Counted from the first letter of the stretch, positions 11,723 to 22,974 are shown. The stretch: 64,000 bases of DNA from Ryuthela nishihirai (GCA_038380435.1 JAWZYU010000126.1:124001-188000), one strand, 5' to 3'. Notes: a model not told the origin generated them from the sequence alone. Made by a program: numbers and translations.

Positions 11723-12040
11723 GACAGATGGGAGCTTCCCATCAAGACTATCCAGTGTGTTCTTTAACGTGTACAGGGTATAGCTCTTCTGCACACCGGG
11801 CCAAGGCTATACATTCAATATGACAGATGGTGGCTTTTCCAAGTCCATCGGTGTCTCCTACTGACAGTGGGCAGGACGGGGAGTTTTGCTGAGATAAATC
11901 TCAATGCTGGACCAGCTGGGACTCGAACCTGGGAACTGCAGATTAACATCCCGGCGCAGTAGAGACTGAGCCATCTCCGCCCCATTCAATAAGTTCAGAT
12001 TGCATAGTTATTCTGTATATATTGATGACAAGACTATGTA

Positions 12041-12842
12041 GGGGTGGGGATGGCTCAGTCGGTAGAATGCCAGGCTCGTAATATGCAGTTCCCAGCGCTG
12101 AGTCCACCTGGGACAGCATTGAGCTTTATCCTTCCAATTGCACCCTGCCCGGATTTTTATTCCACCTTGCCCTCGGTCAGAAGGGAAAGTGGGCTTGGAA
12201 AGGCTGCCATCCGTCAGATGGGGCATTAACCCATGTTCCCTTGTGCAGGAGAGCCATACCCTCTGCACATTAAAGAACACGACGGATAGCCTTGATGTGA
12301 GGCTATCATTTGTCACCCAACAGCTGTTTCAGTGGGTCCCCTCCCCCAACCTTCTCTGAACTTCGGTGTCCTTGTGACCTGGACATTGGGGCGGCGGTTG
12401 CTCAGTCGGTAGGACACCAGGGTCGTAATCTGCAGTTTCCAGGTTCGAGTCCCAGCTGGGTCAGCGTTGAGATTTATCTCCGCAAAACTCCATGCCCTGC
12501 CTACGGTCAGTAGGGGACACTGATAGGCTTGGAAAATGTGCCGTCCGTCAAATGTGATGTTAAGCCATGGACCCTTGTGCGGGAGAGAGCCATACCCGTG
12601 CACGTTAAAGAACACACAGGATGGCCTTGACGGAAGGCTACCATCTGTCTCCTAACAGCTGTTCCAGTGGGTCTCATCCCCCAACCTTTTCTGAGCCTTC
12701 GGGGTCCTTGTGACCTGTCCATTTAGCCCATTGTGTGAAAAAAAAGTGCCGCTCAGAGGTAAAACAACCCAACCGAAACAAACTTGGTCATTTAGCATTA
12801 GGTGCAGAAAAGTGCCGCTTAGAAGTAAAACAACAGAACCTA
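12041..12842 (+). mobile_element. Old SINE-A split by a younger copy
   Basis: Diverged head and body at 12,041-12,386. The matching tail (tcatttagcattaggtg onward) follows at about 12,790-12,842, after the younger insertion. Confidence 0.78.
12387..12775 (+). mobile_element. SINE-A, full length, moderately diverged
   Basis: Starts GGGGCGGCGGTTGCTCAGTC and ends AAAACAACCCAACC, inserted in an older SINE-A. Confidence 0.88.
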
Positions 12843-13195
12843 AGGTTCTGACTCTTCTGCAGTCTGCCAGCAGGGTTGCCCCTCCACAATTGAGATAGAT
12901 TTATAAACTTAATCCACAGCAACCACATCCCAAAATGCCATCTTACAAAAAATCTCCCTCCACTATGATGAATACAGTTTGCGAAATCCCTTTCCACCAC
13001 GTGACTGATGATCATTTCCTCCAAAATTTGCGGCTCTGAGAACACCACCAGACAGGCCTGATTTATTCCACAACTTTTCCATTATGTATGTATTATGCTG
13101 ATAAGCTGCTAAAACGAAATTTATTTTTAAAAATGTTTATAAGTGATAAAATTCCATTATGTCTGATTAGATCTCATTAAAAGATTGTTAATGTG
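12843..13195. other. Intron sequence, nothing recognised
   Basis: An 86-codon open frame on the minus strand partly overlaps the SINE-A end, has no recognisable similarity and is not called as a gene. Confidence 0.4.
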
Positions 13196-13633
13196 GAACT
13201 TGATAATAATGGGACAAGGAAACTGAAACGCTATAATCTGAGTCATTCCAGCCCCATTTCGTATGTGTAACTCCACAGAAAGCTAAATTTAACTAAGGGT
13301 TGGGTTGTTTTACCTCTGAGCGGCACTTTTTTGCACACCATGGGCTAAATGGCCAGGTCACATGGCCCCCGAAGGCTCAGAGAAGGTTGAGGGAGGGGAC
13401 CCACTGGAATAGCTGTTGGGAGACAGATGGTAGCCTCCCGTCAAGGCCATCCAGCGTGTTCTTTAACGTGCACAGGGTATAGCTCTCACGCACACGGGGC
13501 CACGGCTTAACGTCCCATCCGACGGACGGATAATAATGACGGACAAGGGAACTGCATATTACCCTATAATCTGAGCAATTCCAGCCCCATTTCGTATGTG
13601 TAACTCCACAGAAAGCTAAATTTAACTAAGGGT
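13196..13633. repeat. Tandem duplication, offset 333 bp
   Basis: The block at 13,196-13,300 (gataataatg through ctaagggttggg) recurs at 13,528-13,633. The duplication includes the first part of a reverse SINE-A, so the partial copy at 13,300 and the full copy at 13,632 descend from one insertion. Confidence 0.85.
13300..13528 (-). mobile_element. SINE-A, partial (duplicated part)
   Basis: Tail and body only. It stops abruptly at GACGGACGGA, where the duplicated flank begins. Confidence 0.9.
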
Positions 13634-14014
13634 TGGGTTGTTTTACCTCTGAGCGGCACTTTTTTGCACCCCATGGGCTAAATGGCCAGGTCACATGGAC
13701 CCCGAAGGCTCAGAGAAGGTTGGGGGAGGGGACCCACTGGAATAGCTGTTGGGAGACAGATGGTAGCCTCCCGTCAAGGCCATCCAGCGTGTTTTTTAAC
13801 GGGCACAGGGTATGGCTCTCCCGCACACGGAGCCACGGCTTAACGTCCCATCCGACGGACGGCGGCCTTTCCAAGCCCATCGGTCTCCCCTACTGACCGT
13901 GGGCAGGGCGGGAATTTTGCGGAGATAAATCTCAACGCTGACCCAGCTGGGACTCGAACCTGGGAACTACAGATTATGAGCCTGACGCGCTACCGACTGA
14001 GCCACCCCCGCCCC
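13632..14014 (-). mobile_element. SINE-A, full length
   Basis: The target-site duplication AATTTAACTAAGG lies before the copy and at 14,015-14,027. Confidence 0.93.
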
Positions 14015-14289
14015 AATTTAACTAAGGCAACAGCACAAATGAGCAATAGGCATCGCTAATGCATGAAGGGCAATTCGCAGTAGTTGGAAGGAGTAATAAT
14101 TTTCCCACTGTAAGTGCTTCCAGTGTAGATATCCACCATTTGCGGACATGGAAAATTCCAATGGAATGGGTTCAGAGTTTAATACGAGGAAGGACATTCT
14201 TTATATTCCGATTTTGTAGTATTATCTTAGAAATATATACTAAAAATCATTCGGTGGCTTCGACAAATCTTTATTTTCAGACTGTCATT

Positions 14290-14575
14290 ACGACCTCCAT
14301 TTGACCTTAAACGGGATATAGGATCTCATATTTTTTAATATCTATGAGGTCTACTGCTGGAAATAGACATGTTCGTCATTTTTTAACTCTCTAGCGACGT
14401 TATACCGAAATTTGACCTTTGACCTTAAAGGATCTATTGCATCCAAATCTTCACGTTTCCAATATCTACGACCAGAAATTTCCCCATTAGCCAATTTTTA
14501 GCTCTCTATCGTGGGTAAAACCAAACTGACCTTTGACATAGAAGGACTCCATACCCGAAATTTCGTAGCGTGTTA
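14290..14575. repeat. Degenerate about 100-bp tandem repeat (TTGACC type)
   Basis: Recurrent words such as TTTGACCTT, ATATCTACGA and TTTTTAGCTCTCTA appear about every 100 bases. A similar block lies at 35,340-35,655, and both end directly at a MITE-T. Confidence 0.55.
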
Positions 14576-15208
14576 CACGAAGGTTGCCAGATCACTGATT
14601 TCTAAAAAAATCGTTGCCAGATATTTTTCCTGAATTCTGTAATCACGTGACACGAAAGTTGCCAAATCACTGATTTCTAAAAAAATCGTTGCCAGATATT
14701 TTTCCTGAATTCTGTAATCACGTGACACGAAAGTTGCCAGATCACTGATTTCTAAAAAAATCGTTGCCAGATATTTTTCCTGAATTCTGTAATCACGTGA
14801 AACGAAGGATGCCAGATCACTAATTTCTAAAAAAAAATCGTTGCCAGATAGTTTTTCTGAATTCTGTAATCAACCATAGTGTTCGGATACTTTTTTGAGC
14901 GACTGTAGGTGGTCATATTATTTTTATACTCGATCGTGTGGGCTCACTCACGGAAATATTGAGCGTGTGCAGTTACCGTTCACAGCAAACTGGAGCGTGT
15001 GCAGTAATGCACCCGCTCCAGTTTGCTGTGAACGGTAACTGGAGCGTGTACAGTTGCTGCACACCCTCCAGATATTTTTCCTGAATTCTGTAATCACGTG
15101 ACAGGAAGGTTGCCAGATCACTAATTTCTAAAAAAAAATCGTTGCCAGATATTTTTTCTGAATTCTGTCATCAACCATAGTGTTCGGATACTTTTTTGAG
15201 CGACTGTA
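14576..15208. mobile_element. MITE-T, left end missing, internally amplified
   Basis: Four near-identical units of about 80 bases (CGAAGGTTGCCAGATCAC to CTGTAATCACGTGA) are followed by an inner TIR end (about 14,907), the palindromic centre and the right end GAGCGACTGTA at 15,208. Confidence 0.85.
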
Positions 15209-15429
15209 CAATATAAGACAACAAAAGTTGAAACAGAGGATTTTTGGGCATTCAAAAACTGAAATCAGCTACGTAAGCATTATGTTAAAATGCTACAACT
15301 TTTACACTTTGAATCAGTTTCTACTTTGTTCGTATGCATAACTTAAGTTTAATCTGTAAAATTCGAAAATATATTATTTGTATTATATATAAAAACACAG
15401 AAATATTTATATTTGTTCTTTCTAAACAG

Positions 15430-15478
15430 GATGGGAAGAGGTTATATGTTGGAGCTGTAGGAAGCTGGTACTGGCAAG
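15430..15478 (+). CDS. Integrin alpha exon b (GSWYWQG), GC donor
   Basis: A 49-base exon after acceptor ttctaaacag reads DGKRLYVGAVGSWYWQ plus one base. The GSWYWQG motif is nearly invariant in integrin alphas. The frame joins exon c only if the donor is CAAG|gcaagt, a GC donor. The nearest GT donor, five bases downstream, would throw exon c out of frame onto a stop. Confidence 0.93.
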
Positions 15479-15521
15479 GCAAGTTGAACTGTTTTTTACG
15501 ATTCTAATTCCTGTGTTTTCT

Positions 15522-16390
15522 GGGGCGGGGGTGGCTTAGACGGTAGCGCGCCAGACTCGTAATCTGTAGTTACCAGGTTCGAGTCCCAGCTGGGTCAGCG
15601 TTGAGATTTATCTCCGCAAAATTCCCCGCCCTGCCCACGGTCAGTAGGGGACACCGATGGGCTTGGAAAGGCCGCCGTCCGTCGGATGGGATGTTAAGCC
15701 GTGGCCCCGTGTGCGAGAGAGCCATACCCTGTGCACGTTAAAGAACACGCTGGATGGCCTTGACGGGAGGCTACCATCTGTCTCCCAACAGCTGTTACAG
15801 TGGGTCCCCTCCCCCAACCTTCTCTGAGCCTTCGGAGTCCATGTGACCTGGCCATTTAGCCCATGGTGTGCAAAAAAGTGCCGCTCAGAGGTAAAACAAC
15901 CCAACGTTAAAGAACACGCTGGATGGCCTTGACGGGAGGCTACCATCTGTCTCCCAACAGCTGTTACAGTGGATCCCCTCCCAAAACCTTCTCTGAGCCT
16001 TCGGGGTCCATGCGACCTGGCCATTTAGCCCATGGTGTGCAAAAAAGTGCCGCTCAGAGGTAAAACAACCCAACGTTAAAGAACACCCTGGATGGCCTTG
16101 ACGGGAGGCTACCATCTGTCTCCCAACAGCTGTTCCAGTGGGTCTCCTCCCCCAACTTTCTCTGAGTCTTGGGGGTCCATGTGACCTGGCCATTTAGCCC
16201 ATGGTGTGCAAAAAAGTGCCGCTCAGAGGTAAAACAACCCAACGTTAAAGAACACGCTGGATGGCCTTGACGAGAGACTACCATCTGTCTCCCAACAGAT
16301 GTTTCAGTGGGTCCCCTCCCCCAACCTCCTCTGAGTCTTGGGGATCCTTGTGACCTGCCCATTTAGCACATGGTGTGCAAAAAAAGTGCC
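15522..16390 (+). mobile_element. SINE-A tetramer
   Basis: Full unit with tail modules beginning GTTAAAG at 15,737, 15,906, 16,075 and 16,244: three steps of exactly 169 bases. The last module ends inside the tail, where it meets the inverted cluster that follows. Confidence 0.93.
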
Positions 16391-17066
16391 TTTTTTGCAC
16401 ACTATGGGCTAAATGGTCAGGTCACAAGGACCTCGAAGACTCAGAGAAGGTTGGGGGAGGGGACCCACTGGAACAGCTGTTGGGAGACAGACGGTAGCCA
16501 CCCGTTACCGAAGGCTCAGTGAAGGTTGAGGGAGGGGACCCACTGGAACAGCTGTCGGGAGACAGAGGGTAGCCTCCCGTCACCGAAGGCTCAGAGAAGG
16601 TTGGGGGAGGGGACCCACTGGAACAGCTGTTGGAACACGCTGGACGCCCTGCATCCGGTCAAGGCCATCCAGCATGTTCTTTAACGTGCACATGGTATGG
16701 CTCTCCCGCACACAAGGCCACGGCTTAACGTCCCATCCAATGGACGACGGCCTTTCCAAGCCAATCGGTGTCCCCTACTGACCATGAGCAGGGTGTGGAG
16801 TTTGGAACAGCTGTTGGAACACGCTGGACGCCGTGCCTTTGTTCTTTAACGTGCACAGAGTATGGCTCTCCCGCACACGGAGCCACGGCTGAACGTCCCA
16901 TCCGACGGACGGCGGCTTTTCCAAGCCCATCGGTGTCCCCTACTGACCATGAGCAAGGTGGGGAGTTTTGCGGAGATAAATCTCAACGCTGACCCAGCTG
17001 GGACTCGAACCTGGGAACTACAGATTACGAGCCTGGAGCGCTACCAACTGAGCCACCCCTATCCCA
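16391..17066 (-). mobile_element. Rearranged SINE-A cluster
   Basis: Joined tail-to-tail with the preceding tetramer at aaaagtgcc/ttttttgcac. It contains three direct copies of an about 85-bp internal block (CCGAAGGCTCAG to GGTAGCC-CCCGT), two partial middles and one head. It ends at the tRNA-like 5' end. Confidence 0.85.
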
Positions 17067-17199
17067 TTCGTTAAAACAACAAAATGTGTCTAATAAAGTT
17101 TCTGTTGATTGTTGAGAATGATGAAGTAGGTAAGGAATTGTATTGTGATGACTTAACTGATGTGAATGTTTGGTTTCAAGGGTCAGGTGATAAAATGTT

Positions 17200-17907
17200 A
17201 AAAATTGATGTATTTAAATATTAGATCACTGAAAAACTACTGGGATAATTTACTAGTTCATATTGAACTTCTTGAATTCCAGTTGGATTTGATTATTTTG
17301 GTTGAAACTATGGTAACTGAACAGGAATCAGCTACATTTAATATTGCTTAAATCGTATAACAAGCTTATTTTAACGGCAAAAGAAAATAAACAACGTGGG
17401 ATCATTATTTTTTATCTAAACAAAATTAATTTAGTACAACTGGATCAAACTATTAGGGAATCAACAGAAGCTATAATTACTAAATTATTAATTAATAATA
17501 TTGAAATTAATATCATCGCAGTATATAGATCTCCTAGTAAAAATATTAACTGGTTCCTGAAAGAAATTTCTGAATATTTATTAAAAAGGGCAGGGATTAA
17601 AAATTTAATTATTGTTGGTGATCTTAATATTGATGTGGCAAATACTAATAAATATGGTTGTGATATGTATTTAAATACTTTGATTGAATTTGGTTTAGAA
17701 CAAATCGTTAAGGGTTTTACTAGAGAGGACGAAACATTAACTAAAATTACAAGGACGTTAATTGATCACGTTTTGGTTAAAACAAGTATTTTTGATGTTA
17801 AAAGTAAAACATATAGAAATAAATTTGCAGATCATTATAGTATCTTAATTAAGATTTCCAAAAATAATATTAGCTCTAATGATGTTACATTTTTTAAAGA
17901 GGATTGA
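17200..17907 (+). pseudogene. LINE AP-endonuclease region
   Basis: Early codons read RSLKNYWDNLLVHIELLEF and DLIILVET, but stops interrupt them. The open part from 17,344 has IAVYRSP, IIVGDLNID (the GDxN motif) and LIDHVL, then FADHYSI with the expected DH pair. This is the APE-type target-nicking domain. It is broken from the RT by frameshifts. Confidence 0.85.
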
Positions 17908-18306
17908 AACTTGGTTTTAAAAAATTTTATAATGATACTTTTATTATTCAAAAATTGCAAATGACACACTGGAATGATATAGTTGATGAAGACATGAATA
18001 CAGAATTATTATATATGAAAATATTAAGTAAAATTGATGAAATTCGGGAAAATTCTTGTTGTAGTAAACAAATTAATAATTGTAAAATTAAGAGAATAAG
18101 GAATGGATTACAGATGACATTATTTTAGCAATTAAAAATAGAGATAAATTATGGAAAAGATATAAAGATAATGTAAATAATAAACAAAATTATGACTTAT
18201 ATAAAATGGAAAGAAATAGGGTAAACATCATTATAAGGAACCAAAACGCATATTTTATTCAAATAAATTTGCAATTGATAAAGGTATAGAATATGGGAAT
18301 TAATTA

Positions 18307-19641
18307 ATGATATTATTGATGATAAAAAAAAGGATGTCAATCGACGAAAATGTTGAAAGACACTTGATTAGAGATAACACCCCAAAAGAAACTCTAAATA
18401 TTTTTGTTAAGTTTTTTGTAACAATTATTAGTGAGATGCAAGCAGAATATGCGACGATGAATATTAGGTTAGATAAGGTTTACGAATTATGTTACAAAAA
18501 TAAGAATTCTATGCATTTTCGACTAGCTAGTAACTTCGATGTTGCCAATATTATAGATCACTTAAAATATAACACATCTCCTGGATTTGACAATATTAAA
18601 CCAAAATACATAAAGGAAAGTAAATGCAATTTTGTTCATGTAATAACAATTCTTATAAATAAAATTTTTGAAAATTCGCAAATCCCAATAACTATGAAAA
18701 TTGGAATTATTCGTCCGGTATATAAAAGTGGATCAAACAAGAATTTTAATAATTATAGACCAATCATTCTATTAACAATTTTTGATAACATAATGGAAAA
18801 ATACGTTGGAGATCGCTTGCAAAATTTTTTGAATAAAATTAATTTTCTGTCAAGTCAGCAATTTGGGTTCCGTAAAGGTATGGGAACGCAAAGTCTTTTG
18901 GAAGATCTTATTAATAATATTAATATTAATTTAAATATAGGGAAGAAATGCGTTGCAGTATTTATGGACTTAAATAAAGCATTTGATTCAGTTGACATTG
19001 ATATCTTGCTACAGAAATTATATTTACTTGGTATAAGAAGGAATATTTTTGAAGGGTTTAAAAGCTACCTATCACATAGAGAAATAGTTATGAAAATAAA
19101 TGATAATTTTAGCGATAAATTTCAGATCAATTTTGGAGTTCCACAAGGATCTATTCTCGGCCCTATGCTATTTCAAATATACATAAATGATTTGGCTAAT
19201 ATTAATTTCGATAGTAAATTATATATGTATGCTGATGATACAGTGCTAATCAACTTCCACTCTGATTTAGAATACGCTATTTGCAATCTACAAAGTGATT
19301 TTAATAAAGCAGTTAAATGGTTTTCTCTTAACAAACTGAGTGTAAACGAGAAAAAAACTAAATTTATGTGTATTGGTTCACAACAACCTACACTTAATAG
19401 AAGAATTACTAAGCATCGAATAAGTTGTACTAGGCTGGATGGTTTATCACCTGGTACATGCAATTGTCCTAAAATAAAAGAAGTAAATGAAATAATTTAC
19501 CTAGGCTTGAAAATGAATTCGAAAATGAAATGGAATAAACATATTGATTGGATGTGTTCAAGACTACGATTTGTAGCATTTAAAATTAGGAAACTTAACA
19601 TGTTTGTTGATACACAGATAACTATCTTTTTGAATCTATAA
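18307..19641 (+). pseudogene. LINE reverse transcriptase, 444 codons open
   Basis: Residues 150-155 give YRPIIL; MDLNKAFDSVD starts at 220 with the first catalytic aspartate; GVPQGSILGP is at 277-286; YADD is at 308-311, so the catalytic core is intact. The linker before it (18,100-18,306, with RDKLWKRYK) and the C-terminal part after it (19,728-20,048) are in other frames. The element as a whole is therefore dead. Confidence 0.88.
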
Positions 19642-20332
19642 TTAGGTATGGGATAACAGTTTATGGAACAGCCTATAAGACAGAATGAAATAAAATTAAA
19701 AGAATATAATTTAGTCTGCTAAAAGGATTGTGTAAAACAGAAGTTAAATATTCCCTTACAACGAAAGATGATATATTCAGTTTGTTCAAAATTTTACCTA
19801 TTGAAAGTTTATATGTGTTTGTTTCTGTTATCAATAACTTCTTTGATGATACCTATAAGCAAAATATTTGCCACAATAAGTTTACTAGAAAAAAGGCTAT
19901 GGGTTTTTTGAAACAACCAAAATTTTATAATAATTACGGACGAAATTCCAAAGAATATCAAATTCCCTACCTATTTAACTTGCTTCCTAGAGAAATAGTT
20001 AACTTAAAAAAAATTGTGATGTTAAAGATAAATTATTTCAGTGATTGATGAAAAAGTGATGTTTTGATTTGGAAACTTTCATCATTTTGTCGGTTTTCTT
20101 TCTCATTTATTCCTTTCTTTCTCTCCTTCATTTTTTGTACTACAGAGGCAATCTAGATCATATCTGTAAAAACATATATGTACATTCCCGCTGATAAGCT
20201 TCGGTTTAGTGGGATTTTTTGTGTAATATAATTATAGATAATACTTATTGAAAATAAATTTGAATTTGAATGTTGCAGTGTTATATTTCTTATTAAGGGA
20301 ATAATTTTAGTATTTACTGTTTTTCGTTTCAG

Positions 20333-20419
20333 GGCAAGTGTTTTCGAAAGATTTAACTTCAAATGAAACTCACATCAGCACGTCTGAAGCACCAGAACAA
20401 GACGATGATAGTTTCCTTG
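20333..20419 (+). CDS. Integrin alpha exon c (blade 3/4 connector)
   Basis: Acceptor ttttcgtttcag, donor CTTG|gtaaat, 87 bases. It reads GQVFSKDLTS, then a polar stretch ending EQDDDSFLG. This is the variable, acidic loop that precedes the (D)DSYLGYS motif in integrin alphas. It starts with two bases that complete a glycine with exon b and ends on one base that completes a glycine with exon d. Confidence 0.93.
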
Positions 20420-20889
20420 GTAAATATTGAAAAATTAATCCACCCAAGCATTAATGAAGCCTTTCAGTAATCTTGATATATTGATAGCTTTATTAGGCTT
20501 GATAACTGTTGAGTTCAATCTTTCTTTATATCTAAATAACAACCGCAATATATATATAATGATTCGGGATTTGGAAAAAACATCGTTAAAAGAGTGGTTC
20601 ATAGTTTCGGATGATTTTCTCATGATCCTTATAAAATTTCTGAAACTAAAGATATTGAGAGCATAGACAAATGTGTGGAGAGAATTTCTATAATAAATCT
20701 TCAAGCTAAGAATCAGATATGCTAAAGACCTCCTCATTTTTTTTAAAGACACCATTAGTTGAATTTCAAGTACTGTTGTATTAAGTGCAGGGATGAAAGT
20801 AGATTTTATTTCTTACCGGTACGCTTCAAAGCATAGCTATGTGTGGAAAATCACGCATAGCGGTCACTCCACTGAAGTCATCTTACAGG
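20420..20889. other. Intron sequence after exon c, nothing recognised
   Basis: AT-rich. Open frames of 70 and 106 codons on opposite strands overlap each other and show no recognisable similarity. Confidence 0.4.
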
Positions 20890-21456
20890 GGTTGGTTGGG
20901 TTGTTTTACCTCTGAGCGGCACATTTTTGCACACCATGGTCTAAATGGCCAGGTCACAAGGACCCCCAAGGCTCTTCTCTGAGCCTTGGGGGTCCTTGTG
21001 ACCTGGCCATTTTTTTCCTTGGGGGAGGGGACCCACTGGAACAGCTGTTGGGAGACAGATGGTAGCCTCCCGTCAAGGTTGTTTTACCTCTGAGCGGCAC
21101 TTTTTTGCACACCGTGGGCTAAATGGCCAGATCACATGGACCCCGAAGGCTCAGAGAAGGTTGGGGGAGGGGACCCACTGGAACAGCTGTTGGGAGACAG
21201 ATGGTAGTCTCCCGTCAAGGCCATCCAGCGTGTTCTTTAACGTGCACAGAGTATAGCTCTCCCGCACACGGGGCCACGGCTTAACGTCCCATCCGACGGA
21301 CGGCGGCCTTTCCCAGCCTATCGGTGTCCCCTACTGACCGTGGGCAGGGCGGAGAATTTTGCGGAGATAAATCTCAACGCTGACCCAGCTGGGACTCGAA
21401 CCAGGGAACTGCAGATTATGTTCCTGGCGCTTTACCGACTGAGCCACCCCCGCCCC
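20890..21456 (-). mobile_element. SINE-A with a fold-back tail
   Basis: A full reverse copy is preceded by a partial tail whose first part is immediately repeated in inverted form (20,943-21,012). The junctions to the normal copy lie near 21,020-21,080. Confidence 0.9.
20943..21012. repeat. Perfect 32-bp palindrome, 6-base loop
   Basis: The arm AAATGGCC...AAGGCTC at 20,943-20,974 and its exact reverse complement at 20,981-21,012 surround TTCTCT. Both arms are SINE-A tail sequence. Confidence 0.95.
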
Positions 21457-21480
21457 TTTTACGAGGGTAATAAGTAATAT

Positions 21481-21530
21481 GTAAGCTGTCAGATCTCTGT
21501 GACAAGCAGCTGCTTGAGGGGGTATTTATT
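21481..21530 (+). mobile_element. SINE-B 3' fragment
   Basis: Contains CTGTCAGATCTCTGTG and AAGCAGCTGCTT, then the GTATTTATT tail. It faces the reverse copy at 21,657 tail to tail. Confidence 0.75.
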
Positions 21531-21656
21531 TATTCATTATTTATTTTTATGGTGACGAAAGTACACTGGCGCAGTGTTTTTTATTTCTCTCTATGTTTCC
21601 TGTTAATAGCGAATGATTTAGCCGTTTTTAATATGAAATAAAATTAATATAAAAAA

Positions 21657-21852
21657 ATACCTCCTCAAGCAGCTGCTTGCCACAGAGGTCTGACAGGAGC
21701 CTATCAGTTTATATGCCATAGTAGAAGATCTGAGAGGATGGCAGGACCTCAGCAGAAAAACGACACACACACATCCATGCCTAATCCGGCGCTCAAACCC
21801 AGGTCCCTTAGATCAGTAGCCAAGCATGCTAACCACTCGGCCATACCTGAAA
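21657..21852 (-). mobile_element. SINE-B, nearly complete
   Basis: Reverse copy with tail, AAGCAGCTGCTTG palindrome, body and a tRNA-like head whose complement reads TGGCCGAGTGGTTAGC. The B-box is slightly degraded. Confidence 0.85.
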
Positions 21853-22156
21853 CAAATTCCGCTTAAATTTCGGATTTCGGCTTTATTGAAAAAATAAAAT
21901 TAGATGTGACTTCTTTTTTTAATGTTTTCAATTTTTTTTTAATTTTTTGTTTTAATACTTTTTAAATTTACAAATTTTAATTCTTATAATTAAAATCACA
22001 TTTTTCTAGAAGGAAAAATAGAATTTTAATTTATATTTTAATCATTCGACTTGCGTAATCTAAACCCAGATGCGAAATTTAGCATTTTTTTTAGAATGAT
22101 ATATCGGAGATTCCGAGTAACTTTTAAATTGAAGAAATTTTTCTGCGTTTTTGTAT
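21853..22156. other. AT-rich intron stretch
   Basis: Long T and A runs; no gene or known repeat seen. Confidence 0.4.
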
Positions 22157-22395
22157 TAATCCCCTGGCCGTGACACTGCAGTAACTTGGTCTGGGTTCGA
22201 ATCCTGCCTACATAGTGGCATGGCTGTTTACACGCTATTGTCTTTATATGAGAAAGCCTGTGTAAACTAGAAGTAGCTCCTAGGAGTCTCATCCAAAAAT
22301 TACGCAGTCACGAAAATCCTAATTGTGCATATTTTTGCATTTATAGTGATATTAAACATATAGTATATGTGATATTAAACATAAGGTATAAAATG
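22157..22395 (+). mobile_element. SINE-C (third tRNA-like repeat)
   Basis: Shares with 23,838-24,455 a B-box-like GGTTCGAATCCTGCCTA, then TAGTGGCATGGCT, TCTTTATATGAGAAAGCC, TAGGAGTCTCAT and a tail built from GATATTAAACATA. The head lacks a clear A-box, so the tRNA origin is likely but not certain. Confidence 0.65.
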
Positions 22396-22453
22396 TAGAT
22401 ATAATATTGTTTTGAGTAGAGTGGTATATGAACCCACGATCACCTGATAACAT

Positions 22454-22838
22454 GGGGGCGGGGGTGGCTTAGTTGGTAGCGCGCCAGGCTCGTAATCTGT
22501 AGTTCCCAGGTTCGAGTCCCAGCTGCGTCAGCGTTGAGATTTATCTCCGCAAAATTCCCCGCCCTGCCCACGGTCAGTAGGGGACACCGATGGGCTTGGA
22601 AATGCCGCCGTCCGTCGGATGGGACGTTAAGCCGTGGCGCCGTGTGTGGGAGAGCCATACCCTGTGCACGTTAAAGAACACGCTGGATGGCCTTGACGGG
22701 AGACTACCATCTGTCTCCCAACAGCTGTTCCAGTGGGTCCCCTTCCCCAACCTTCTCTGTGCCTTCCGGGTCCATGTGACCTGGCCATTTAGCCCACGGT
22801 GTGCAAAAAAGTGCCGCTCAGAGGTAAAACAACCCAAC
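22454..22838 (+). mobile_element. SINE-A, full length
   Basis: The target-site duplication CTGATAACATG directly precedes and follows the element. Confidence 0.94.
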
Positions 22839-22974
22839 TCTGATAACATGTCAGGTGTTCGGATCGGATCGTTAAGCTAGAGGCCATGGATACAGATTTT
22901 ATAATTGATATTATGAACTTTCCTACCTGTAGTACATAACTCCGTGTCTCTGAAGGCAGGCTCTTAGCACCTGA

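Larger units (their letters stand above)
10788..11983 (-). mobile_element. Old SINE-A split by two later SINE-A insertions
   Basis: The old copy occupies 10,788-10,916 and 11,723-11,983. Two younger copies sit between. GACAGATGGG occurs at 10,907, 11,304 and 11,723, so both insertions used the same target word. Confidence 0.82.
17070..20270 (+). mobile_element. AT-rich non-LTR retrotransposon, decayed
   Basis: Endonuclease-like, reverse-transcriptase and C-terminal segments follow in order on the plus strand with several frame breaks. The 3' end is a short TTGAATTTGAA-type tail just before 20,275. The RT resembles the Jockey superfamily or CR1/L2-like group; the clade is not decided. It is much more AT-rich than the RTE pieces in this window. 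Confidence 0.85.
15479..20332 (+). other. GC-AG intron of the integrin gene
   Basis: The intron starts gcaagt and ends tttcag. The frame of exons b and c requires the GC donor. The donor is otherwise a perfect match to the 5' splice consensus (AAG|GCAAGT), as is typical of functional GC introns. It contains SINE-A copies and the AT-rich LINE. Confidence 0.85.

Noticed and set aside
14059..14304. 81-codon open frame in the intron after exon a
   Set aside because: No recognisable domain, AT-rich composition and overlap with the degenerate TTGACC repeat.
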